DNA from: Candidatus Nealsoniibacteriota bacterium
GTDB taxonomy: Bacteria; Patescibacteriota; Minisyncoccia; Minisyncoccales; PWPS01
Assembly (NCBI GenBank): GCA_003561025.1
Contig: PWII01000064.1
Coordinates: 1 to 19,804, forward strand
Direction: 5' to 3'
DNA: 19,804 nucleotides
The position numbers and the translations under genes were made by a program. Of this stretch, positions 5,822 to 13,500 are shown in pieces (within the stretch, counting starts at the first letter, position 1; the number at the start of each line of letters is the position of its first letter). The notes under the pieces were generated by a model. The model saw only the letters and a program-made list of their open reading frames with translations, had not been told where the DNA came from and did no database searches.

Positions 5822-6529
5822 TTATTGATTTTTATGTTTATACTCAAAGTCTCTTTTTATAATCTCAAATGCTTCATCAGGGCTGTCTACAAGCTTAAAG
5901 ATGTTCAGATTATCTTCCTTAATTGTCTTGTATTTATGGCAAAGATCATTTTTCATCCAAGAAAAAAGCGGTTCCCAGAAATCTTTTCCTACCGCAACTA
6001 CCACAACATCTTTTGGCATCTTTCTTGTTTGTATAAGGGTAACTATTTCAAAAAACTCATCAAGAGTTCCAAACCCTCCCGGAAAAAAGACATACCCGCT
6101 CGAAGCAAAAGAGAGCATTACTTTACGTGTAAAAAAATAGTAAAATCCTATCGATTTCTCTAAATACTTGTTTGCTCTCTCTCCCTCTTCCAATTGTATG
6201 TTTATTCCGATAGATTTACCCTTTTCTTCCTCATATGCTCCCTTGTTTGCTGCCTCCATAATCCCGGGACCTCCTCCCGTAACTGCAGTAAATCCATTTT
6301 GCGCAAGCAATTTTCCAAAATCTTTTGCCTTCTGATAATCAGGACTCTCTTTTTTAAGAGAGCTTGATCCAAAAATTGCTACCGATTTTTCAAAATCAGC
6401 AACAAATTGAAATCCTTCTACAAACTCTGCCATAATACGAAAAATTCTCCACTGAAATGTGTGACGAAAATCTTCTTTAATTGGAGGAAGATCATAGTCA
6501 GGAATTTGAGATAAATTATTTTTTTCCAT
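5822..6529 (-). CDS. LOG-family protein (TIGR00730, nucleoside-monophosphate phosphoribohydrolase type)
   Basis: A 235-residue protein with a Rossmann-like core. SVAIFGSSSL opens the fold at about residue 49, followed by the two family signatures: TGGGPGIMEAANKGA (about 83-97) and PGGFGTLDEFFEIV (about 150-163, with the catalytic Arg/Glu region). LOG proteins release the base from nucleoside 5'-monophosphates; in plants and some bacteria this makes active cytokinins, while in most bacteria the physiological role is unclear. The first about 45 residues are an extra N-terminal segment rich in aromatic and charged residues. A good promoter lies at 6572-6600. The adenylate-kinase-like gene follows 22 bases downstream, and both act on nucleoside monophosphates, which suggests a shared salvage role (inference). 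Confidence 0.9.
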   Translation of the reverse strand: MEKNNLSQIPDYDLPPIKEDFRHTFQWRIFRIMAEFVEGFQFVADFEKSVAIFGSSSLKKESPDYQKAKDFGKLLAQNGFTAVTGGGPGIMEAANKGAYEEEKGKSIGINIQLEEGERANKYLEKSIGFYYFFTRKVMLSFASSGYVFFPGGFGTLDEFFEIVTLIQTRKMPKDVVVVAVGKDFWEPLFSWMKNDLCHKYKTIKEDNLNIFKLVDSPDEAFEIIKRDFEYKHKNQ

Positions 6530-6571
6530 ATCTATTTATAAATTAGTTTCTATTAATCTACATCGCACCTC

Positions 6572-6600
6572 ATTATATTACAAAAAATATTAATAAACAA
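6572..6600 (-). promoter_or_regulatory. Candidate promoter of the LOG/adenylate-kinase-like pair
   Basis: On the minus strand TTGTTT (6595-6600) and a perfect TATAAT (6572-6577) are 17 bases apart. The start would be near 6565, leaving a leader of about 36 bases. The -35 box lies inside the last codons of the upstream MBL gene. Confidence 0.55.
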
Positions 6601-7441
6601 ATCGAATGTCTCCATCCTTGTCAGTTCTCATTATCTTGACCATCTCTCTCTCCAATGTTTCAATTGTCTCATCATGAGGATGACCATATCTATTATCCTT
6701 TCCTGCCTGTATTACGGCAAATTCAGGAGATACGACAGAAAGAAAATCACTTGTCGTCGATGTTCTAGAGCCGTGATGCCCTACCTTTAAAACATCTGCG
6801 CTAATTTCAAAAAAAGAGCAATCATCGTGTCTCTTTTTACACTCTCTTTCTAATGAAAGAAGCTCTCTTTCTTGCTTCTTATAGGCATCTCCCATAAACA
6901 AAAAGTTTTTACCTTTGTGGCTCAAGCGAATAATAATTGATGCCTCATTTAAATCTCCTATCTTTTCCCCTCTCAATTTTCTTGTAGGGTGAAGTATATC
7001 AATATGTATATCGTTTGCTAAAATCCTTTGACCGGCAAGAGCGACCCTATATCCCCTTTCTTCAATAATTCTATTCCATTTCTTACCAATATTGCTTTCA
7101 GATAAAACCCCCGTGCACAATACATCTTCTATTTTATAGTTTTTTAAAATATCGATAAGTCCTGATACATGGTCATAGTGGGGATGAGTCAATACAACAA
7201 GATCAATTGATTCATCAAGAAAAGGCATCTCTCTTCCTATCTTTTCCAAAACAATGTTCCCGGGACCTCCGTCAATTAAGATATTATGTCCTTGTGGCGT
7301 CTTTATAAAAATAGCATCTCCTTGACCGACATCAAAAAACACAACCTCAAGTTCTTTTTCCAAAGAGAAGAGAAAATTCCACGAAAAAATATTCAATAAT
7401 AAGAAAAATAACAAGAGTATAACCAGTCTCTTTTTGTGCAT
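6590..7441 (-). CDS. Membrane-anchored or exported MBL-fold hydrolase, ComEC C-terminal-domain type
   Basis: A 283-residue protein from the ATG at 7441 (a TTG six bases upstream is less likely). A single hydrophobic N-terminal segment (about residues 5-27) is a signal peptide or anchor. The rest is a metallo-beta-lactamase fold of the ComEC/Rec2 group: VVFFDVGQGDAIFI, ILIDGGPG, the metal motif THPHYDHVSGL (HxHxDH), FLFMGDA and KVGHHGSRTSTT. In classic ComEC this domain is fused to the C-terminus of the membrane channel and is thought to degrade the non-imported DNA strand outside the cell. Here the channel half is a separate gene (8101-9543). A terminator (7452-7480) stands directly before this gene, and no clear promoter was found. 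The alternative is a general exported hydrolase unrelated to competence. Confidence 0.87.
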   Translation of the reverse strand: MHKKRLVILLLFFLLLNIFSWNFLFSLEKELEVVFFDVGQGDAIFIKTPQGHNILIDGGPGNIVLEKIGREMPFLDESIDLVVLTHPHYDHVSGLIDILKNYKIEDVLCTGVLSESNIGKKWNRIIEERGYRVALAGQRILANDIHIDILHPTRKLRGEKIGDLNEASIIIRLSHKGKNFLFMGDAYKKQERELLSLERECKKRHDDCSFFEISADVLKVGHHGSRTSTTSDFLSVVSPEFAVIQAGKDNRYGHPHDETIETLEREMVKIMRTDKDGDIRFVY

Positions 7442-7451
7442 TTTCAAATTT

Positions 7452-7480
7452 TAAAACCACCAATTTTTTTGGTGGTTTTA
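7452..7480 (-). terminator. Intrinsic terminator after the DUF5679-type gene
   Basis: A perfect 12-bp stem, TAAAACCACCAA (7452-7463) with TTGGTGGTTTTA (7469-7480), closes a five-base loop. On the minus strand the stem ends in TTTTA and AAATTT follows, so the T-tract is partly inside the stem. It is 15 bases past the stop of the 53-residue protein and 10 bases before the MBL gene start, so it should separate the two transcripts. Confidence 0.75.
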
Positions 7481-7495
7481 AATAAAGAATAAAGC

Positions 7496-7657
7496 CTAGT
7501 TTGCTTTACCGAGTATTCTAAACATCTTCGTTCCGCAGGTGGGACATTCTCCTTTAAGCGCTCTTCTTTTCATTCCCCCCTTTCCTTTCATTTCAACTTC
7601 CTTCTCGTCTTTCATCTCTCTTTTGGCCTTGCACTTTACACAATATGCTTCAGTCAT
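7496..7657 (-). CDS. Small zinc-ribbon protein, DUF5679-like
   Basis: A 53-residue protein: ATG at 7657, TAG at 7496-7498. It begins MTEAYCVKCKAKREMKDEKEV and ends with a second pair, GECPTCGTKMFRI, followed by LGKAN. Two C-x2-C knuckles (Cys6/Cys9 and Cys38/Cys41) separated by a basic, Gly/Lys-rich strand make a zinc ribbon. The opening YCVKCKAKR and ending CPVCGTKMFRI-like patterns match the small DUF5679 family known from CPR and Chloroflexota; its function is unknown. The basic charge suggests nucleic acid or ribosome contact (inference). It has its own terminator and lies between the two halves of ComEC, separated from comEC by a repeat island. No convincing promoter was found in the AT-rich leader. 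Confidence 0.85.
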   Translation of the reverse strand: MTEAYCVKCKAKREMKDEKEVEMKGKGGMKRRALKGECPTCGTKMFRILGKAN

Positions 7658-7863
7658 AAGATTATTTTAATTAATAAATTTATAATTTATTAATATTGTA
7701 TTATTTATATTTTTAATTGTCGTGCTCCAACGACCTTTATATATGCATAATTATAAGCTAAAAGATAATTTTTTTCAATAGCACGCAATTAGTAGGTTAA
7801 AATCTGGCGAGAAGAAGGTTGCTTCTGTAATATATTTTTATCATTCTGAGACTCCTTTTTCTT
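7658..7863. other. AT-rich intergenic stretch without recognisable genes
   Basis: About 200 bases precede the repeat island. They hold an AT palindrome (around 7668-7692, TAATAAATT/AATTTATTA) in the leader of the DUF5679-type gene and a short inverted repeat AGAAG/CTTCT near 7815-7829. No ORF, tRNA or convincing promoter was found. Confidence 0.5.
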
Positions 7864-7942
7864 AGTCATTCTGAGGCGTAGCCGAAGAATCTCTTCCTAT
7901 CTTGAGGGGATTCTTCGGTCGCTTCGCTCCCTCAGAATGACT
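7864..7942. repeat. Long imperfect inverted repeat of the CATTCTGAGG family
   Basis: The left arm (7864-7891) begins AGTCATTCTGAGG and ends CCGAAGAATC. The right arm (7909-7942) begins GATTCTTCGG and ends CCTCAGAATGACT. The outer 13 and inner 10 bases of each arm are complementary; between them 5 bases on the left face 11 on the right. The same half-site occurs at 4623-4650. Such elements are common dispersed intergenic repeats in many bacterial genomes and are non-coding. Confidence 0.85.
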
Positions 7943-8075
7943 GGGGTTTTGAAGGGCTCAGAATGACTGGGGTTTTGAAGGGCTCGGAATGACTGGGGTT
8001 TTGAAGGGCTCGGAATGACTGGGGTTTTAAGGGCTCGGAATGACGGGGAGAGGGGGCTCAGAGTGACAGCTAGAA
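7931..8075. repeat. Tandem array of 26-bp units
   Basis: The unit CTCAGAATGACTGGGG followed by TTTTGAAGGG repeats at 7931-7956, 7957-7982 and 7983-8008, then a 25-base copy at 8009-8033 and a decayed copy from 8034. Copies 3 to 5 have CTCGG instead of CTCAG. The first unit overlaps the right arm of the inverted repeat at 7864-7942, so the array probably grew by slippage from the end of that element. There are no spacers. It lies in the 3' flank of comEC. Confidence 0.88.
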
Positions 8076-8100
8076 GTTAATCAGAACGCAGAACGACGGG

Positions 8101-9543
8101 TTAATAGGATTGTTCTTTAGAAAAAAAATTTGTCCTCCTTTTTCTTAAAATAAGATAAAAAATTAAGAGATACAGGAGAAAGATTATTAAAATCGAAACT
8201 TCTTCTATTTTTATTGCAGAAAAAGGAAGAGTGGATGTCTTTTCAACTAAAAAGAAAAATGTTTTAAGAATTAAATAGAGAGGTACGGCAAAGAGAGAAA
8301 ATCCACTTATTGCCGTCAAAAACCCCATCACCAAGATAAAAGGAAGCAGAGGAACAATAATAGTGTTTATAAAGATAGAAAAGATAGAGATATATCCAAA
8401 ATTATATAGAATTAAAGGAGATACAAGTATTTGCGCCGCTAACGTAATTGAAATGACATCTTTCAATTTTTCATGTCTGTAAAAAAAATATCTAATTTTT
8501 CCTTTATCTTCTTTCTTAAAAACACCTCTGTTTTCCTCGGATAAAAATTCTTTAACAGGAAGATAGAGGAAAAAAATCCCACAAACAGCCAAAAAAGATA
8601 ACTGAAAGCCCAAATCAAAATGAAGCAAAAAAGGATTAAATAGAAGCATTATCGTTGCCGCAAAAATTATCAGATTAAACGAAAATACTCGCCTATAAAA
8701 AAAGTGTGATAATAATAAGAGACCTCCCATTATTCCTGCCCTTATTGCCGAAACAGGAGCGCCGACAAAGATAACAAAAAAGACAATAAAGATGAGAGAA
8801 GATATAGCCGCTTTTCGTCTTGATAATGAAAGGAAGGTAAACAAAAAAAACAACAAGGAAGATAAGATTACAATATGCATTCCCGATATCGCCGTAATAT
8901 GTCTTGTTCCGGATATGCTAAGCATCTTGTTTAATTCGTCACTAAAAGAGTCTCTTTTCCCAAGTACTATCGCTTCCAAAAGAAATACTTCTGGAGCCTT
9001 CACAGAGCTTCTCAAGTTTTCTTGCATTTTTTTTCTAAAAAGATAAAGCTTTTCATAAAAAAAGTCCTTCTCGTTTCCTATCCTTCTTATTTCTGGATAA
9101 TAAGATATGTGATAGATGCCCTCCTTTTTTAAATAATTCTCATAACCTCTGGGTGTCGGTTTTTTGAATTCCCCTTTCACAACAACCATGTCCCCATAAT
9201 CTATACTCTTTTGATGGTCTAGGTATAAAAGAGCCTCCCCTTCCTCATGCCTAAAGAGAGCCCTTATTGAATTTTCTTGTATCTTCGGATAGTCTACAAT
9301 TCTCCCTTCAATAGGAGTGTCTATATCTTCCGGCACAAGATAAAGGAAATAGAGAAAATAGAATGATCCAAAAAGAAAAAAGACAATACAGAGTGATGTA
9401 AAAAAAGCACTTCTAAAGAAGAGTGACAAGATGCCGACCAAAAAAAATCCGACCATAATACTGATCGGCGCAAAAAATATACCTAAAATAAAAGAGAGGC
9501 AAAAAAGAGACACTATTCTTGAGGCTCCTATCTTATCTCGCAA
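8101..9543 (-). CDS. comEC: ComEC/Rec2-type DNA-uptake membrane protein lacking the MBL domain
   Basis: A 480-residue membrane protein. The N-terminus has two or three helices (about 10-70), then a soluble OB-like segment (about 75-160; GRIVDYPK, GDMVVVKGEF). The competence domain follows, with its signature SGTRHITAISGMHIVIL (about 208-224) and roughly eight more helices to the C-terminus, which ends RKRRTNFFSKEQSY. ComEC forms the inner-membrane channel for incoming single-stranded DNA. The MBL domain that normally follows is absent here and occurs as a separate gene at 6590-7441. The TTG start at 9543 overlaps nrdG by 16 bases; a GTG at 9513, 15 bases after the nrdG stop, is a fair alternative and would lose ten residues. 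It is probably co-transcribed with the nrd genes. Confidence 0.87.
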   Translation of the reverse strand: MRDKIGASRIVSLFCLSFILGIFFAPISIMVGFFLVGILSLFFRSAFFTSLCIVFFLFGSFYFLYFLYLVPEDIDTPIEGRIVDYPKIQENSIRALFRHEEGEALLYLDHQKSIDYGDMVVVKGEFKKPTPRGYENYLKKEGIYHISYYPEIRRIGNEKDFFYEKLYLFRKKMQENLRSSVKAPEVFLLEAIVLGKRDSFSDELNKMLSISGTRHITAISGMHIVILSSLLFFLFTFLSLSRRKAAISSLIFIVFFVIFVGAPVSAIRAGIMGGLLLLSHFFYRRVFSFNLIIFAATIMLLFNPFLLHFDLGFQLSFLAVCGIFFLYLPVKEFLSEENRGVFKKEDKGKIRYFFYRHEKLKDVISITLAAQILVSPLILYNFGYISIFSIFINTIIVPLLPFILVMGFLTAISGFSLFAVPLYLILKTFFFLVEKTSTLPFSAIKIEEVSILIIFLLYLLIFYLILRKRRTNFFSKEQSY

Positions 9544-10223
9544 TTTTTTACAAATGGTTCTATTTTTTTCTTAAACAAAGTTAACTCTTCTTTTGTAAAA
9601 GGATTAACTTTTAGAAAATTTTTATCAATAGTCTTTTTTGCTAAAAAGGATTGAATAAAGTATCTCCTTGCCCCACTTATCTCTCTTCCTATCTCCATAA
9701 AGTCATCTTTCTTATGAATTTCGGGAATTGCTGTCGTTCTAAACTCATAATCCGTCTTACCTCTTTTAATTATCTCAATGCTTTCTCTTATATCAGCTAT
9801 ATTGCAATCAGTTAAAGTATATCTCTTGTAGTTATTAAGAGGACCCTTGATATCCATTGCGATATAATCTACTAATTTCTCTTCAATAAGACTCATTATC
9901 ATTTTTGGATTAGTTCCATTGGTATCCAGCTTTACCAAAAAGCCCTCTTTTTTTATCTTTTCTAAAAAAAAGGGTAGTTCTTTATGAATAGTCGGCTCTC
10001 CCCCACAAACAACAACTCCATCTAGTTTGTCTCTTCTTTTGCGAAGAAAATTTAAGAAAAAATCTTCTTCTATCTGAGGATGCTTTCTAATTTTTGAAGG
10101 GATGACAAGCTCAGGTGCATAGCACCAAGGACATCTAAAATTACATCCTGACAAAAAGACGATACACGCAATTTTTTTATAATAATCGATGAGAGTAATT
10201 TCTTCTAATCCTCCAATTTTCAC
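9528..10223 (-). CDS. nrdG: Anaerobic ribonucleotide reductase activating enzyme, radical SAM
   Basis: A 231-residue protein. The radical SAM cluster motif is GCNFRCPWCYAPELV (C-x3-C-x2-C, about residues 26-33), followed by VVVCGGEPTIH, the SAM-binding GGE motif, and LDTNGTNP and YIAMDIKGP. This is the pattern of the NrdG group (TIGR02495-like). It would use SAM and a [4Fe-4S] cluster to place a radical on a glycine of NrdD. It starts three bases after the small glycyl-domain ORF, which follows nrdD, so enzyme, radical domain and activase are one operon. There is no sign of a ferredoxin-like extra cluster domain. Confidence 0.9.
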   Translation of the reverse strand: MKIGGLEEITLIDYYKKIACIVFLSGCNFRCPWCYAPELVIPSKIRKHPQIEEDFFLNFLRKRRDKLDGVVVCGGEPTIHKELPFFLEKIKKEGFLVKLDTNGTNPKMIMSLIEEKLVDYIAMDIKGPLNNYKRYTLTDCNIADIRESIEIIKRGKTDYEFRTTAIPEIHKKDDFMEIGREISGARRYFIQSFLAKKTIDKNFLKVNPFTKEELTLFKKKIEPFVKNCEIR

Positions 10224-10226
10224 AAC

Positions 10227-10535
10227 TTATTCTGTTACTTTATATTCTTTCCTCTCTTCATATTCCCTTCTTTTACCTGCATTCCACTGATTTACAGGCC
10301 GAAGATAGCCGACAATTCTTGAATAAACTTCACACTTTTTATAGTTTATAAGCTCTTTACTCTTTTCCAGACACTTATCGCACTTTAGAACAAAAATATC
10401 TTCGCCATTTTCTTCATAAATAAGAAGTGCTCCATCCTTTATGTTGTCTTTTATAATCTCTATCTTATTATTGCAATCAAAGCATTTTTTCTCCTTTATC
10501 GCATTTTCTTTTATATTAAATATAGGTTTTTCCAT
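10227..10535 (-). CDS. Separate glycyl radical C-terminal domain of class III ribonucleotide reductase
   Basis: A 102-residue protein. Residues about 67-97 read KCEVYSRIVGYLRPVNQ and continue WNAGKRREYEERKEY, the standard C-terminus of class III NrdD; the Gly in RIVGYL is the expected radical site (family knowledge, matching RVCGYL of E. coli). The NrdD ORF upstream ends before this segment, so the radical-bearing part is a second polypeptide. The first about 65 residues are not part of normal NrdD: they contain two extra pairs, CFDC (18-21) and CDKC (about 52-55), probably another zinc ribbon. The ORF is in the same frame as nrdD, separated by TAA and three codons (GTA AAT TAT), then ATG. 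Alternatives are readthrough of the TAA, or a nonsense change in an ancestral fusion. Confidence 0.85.
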   Translation of the reverse strand: MEKPIFNIKENAIKEKKCFDCNNKIEIIKDNIKDGALLIYEENGEDIFVLKCDKCLEKSKELINYKKCEVYSRIVGYLRPVNQWNAGKRREYEERKEYKVTE

Positions 10536-10544
10536 ATAATTTAC

Positions 10545-13500
10545 TTAATTAATTTTTTTAACAACCTTTTTTGGTGCTTTTATTCTACAATTTGGACAAT
10601 ACTCTACCTCTCCCTTTATATAACCACAATTCGAACAAATTGAAAAGGTAGGACTGAGCGTAATATAGGGCAGATGATAATTGTCAAAAACTTTTTTAAC
10701 AAACCTTTTTGCCATATCCGGATCATCAATTCTCTCTCCCAAAAAGAGATGCAAGACAGTTCCTCCTGTAAAGTTTGCTTGCAAATCATCTTGCAAATCC
10801 AGTGCCTGGAATGGATCGTCCGTAAATCCTACCGGAAGATGAACTGAATTCGTATAGTAGGGAGCTTCCTTCGTTCCTGCAGTGATTATGTCCGGATACT
10901 TCTCTTTATCTATTCGTGCTTGTCTAAATGATGCTCCTTCTCCCGGAGTTGCCTCCAAGTTATACAGATTGCCGGTCTTTTCTTGGTAATAGACAAGTCT
11001 CTCTCTCATAAACTTAAGAACCTCAAGTGCAAATCTTCTCCCCTTCTCCGTGCCTGTGCTTTCACCTAAAAAATTGAGCAGTGTCTCATTCATCCCAATA
11101 AGCCCTATTGTAGAAAAGTGATTACCAAAATAAGATCCTCTAAGTTTTTTAACAGATGAGAGATAGTGTCTTGTATAAGGGTAAAGTCCTTTTTCTATAA
11201 AATCATCAAGCACCTTCCTCTTTATCTCCAAGCTCTCTTTTGCCAAATCCATTATATCGGCGAGGCGGTTAAAAAAGTCTTCTCTCGTCTTTGACAAGTA
11301 GCCGATACGCGGCAAATTAATAGTGACAACTCCTATGCTTCCCGTTAATGGCTGTGATCCAAAAAGACCGCCTCCCCTCTTTACAAGCTCTTTGTTATCA
11401 AGTCTAAGTCTACAGCAATTATGAGTGATATTTCCTTCCGAGTGAACAAAGTAGTGGTTTTTCTCAAGCTCAATATCATAAAAATTACAAAATTTTTCCA
11501 TCTCTTTTGTCTCTATCTCTTCTATTCCAACCACAAGATAGTCAGAATTCTTTATCTCTTCTATCTTTTCACTAGAAAGATTTACTCCATCAAGATAGGC
11601 GGTTTCATTATTAATATCACTAAAAAGCTCACTTATCTCTTTTTCCGATATGCTCTTATTTTTCTTTAATGTCAATAAGAGATCGTCTTTGGCAACTTCC
11701 TTTGCCTTCTTTGTCTTAATTCCTTCATTTGTAAATATCGCCACAAGATGATTGCTGCTAACATTCATCTTCTTATTATCTTTTGTCTTTATCGTAATCA
11801 TCTTATTGTCAGTAATTTGCAAAAATTTACTTATCTTAACCCACTCTGTCTTTCCTGTTTCAGGATTTAAGGAGATGCTCTTAATCTCTTTATCTAGCTC
11901 AAACCACTCCTCGTCTATCCTTCTTCCTTTATATTCATTAAAGAGCTCTTCTATCGTAACTTTCTTAACCCTCTCCTCGTCTTTTACAAAGATAATTTCC
12001 TCAGAATGAAGACACATACTTCTAAAGTCCTCCGGGTTCATGTCTGACTGAACAAAGTTAGAAAAATAGTTTATTCCATATTTTGCCGTCGCCTCCCACA
12101 TCTTATCTAGTGACTTGTTTTCCCAATCAAAGTCACTGGTAATAGATATCGTAGGTATCGGAAAAGTGAAAACCCTTCCCTTTGAATCTCCCTCCATTAG
12201 AACTTCGTAAAAAGCATTATTAAATATATCCATCTCCTTCTGAAACTCTCCATATGTTTCGTCCTGTGGCTCTCCTCCGATTATAACGGGTTGATTTTTC
12301 AAAAATTCCGGCACCTTTACGTCTAAAGATATGTTTATAAAAGGAGTGTTTCCTGTTATAAAAACCTTTCCCTTTCTTTTTGCAACAACTGTCTCATTGT
12401 CACTATTTACCGACCATATAATTCCACTATAAGAAACTTTCTTGATAGTCTGTATATAGGCTTCTTTGCTTCTACTAACTTTTAAGAGATAAGTCTTTTT
12501 CTTATTGCTAAATTTTTCTTTTGTCTCAAACCCGTATCCGGCATTAACTATAATTCTTTGCAAAGAATCTACGTCTTTTTTGTTAAAAATAGTCTCATAT
12601 CTTTTCTCTTCTTCTGCAAAATATCCTTCTACAAAAAGCTTACTCTGGCATTGACTCATCTCCAATAAGTCTCTTGGAATAGTGCTTTCTTTATCACAAT
12701 TTTCAATAATATCTATAATCCGTTTTAGTTTTTTTCCCGCATCTATTGATAACAATACTTTTCCTTTTTCCTCTTTCTTCTCTTTTGCGGAAAAATCTAT
12801 CTTAAGAAGAGAGAGAATACTTATCACTTCCTCATATTTTGCAGAATTTTTTCTTATAGAATGTAATGTCTTTAATATCTTTTTATCTCCTTTCTTCTGC
12901 ACAACTCTTCCCTTAACAATAAATGAAATAAGCCTTATCTCCTCGTTTGTAAGATTAACTTCTCTGTTATTATTATTTGCGGCAATAGGTATAAGATGCG
13001 GAATATCTCTTTCCATCAATTTTTCTACCTCTTCCAATAGATATTTTTGTGTATCAATATCTTTTCTTACGACTCGATGCCCCGGAGAAATTAACTGGTC
13101 TTCTGTTTTGCTCAAAAGACGATACATCTCACCACTATACTCTCTTTTAAATACTTTCTTCGCCTTTTTGTCTTCTATAATATTCTTTTCAAGATTAAAT
13201 GTCTTAATAATGTCCCCTTTTTTTACTTCAGCATAGCTTTTCCATCCGTTTTTGGTTAAAATTTCAGTATCTTCTGAAAGACATTGGAAGCCGACACGAG
13301 TAGGCACCATGCAGTTGAAAACAAATTCTTGTATAGCCTGCTTTACTTGTTTGTAATTAAGTTTATCCTTTTTTATAAATGGTGCTAAAAATGTGTCAAA
13401 ATTACTCATCGCCTGAGCTCCCGCACTTTCACCTTGAAGTGTAAAAAAGAAATTGACAATTTGGCCAAGAGCAGGCCTGAGATGTTTCGGTGGACTTGAT

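Noticed and set aside
12682..13236. 184-residue plus-strand ORF inside nrdD
   Set aside because: Low-complexity Ser/Leu/Phe-rich shadow of intein 1 on the opposite strand, with no start signal. The same applies to the ORFs at 11421-11669 and 11752-12009.
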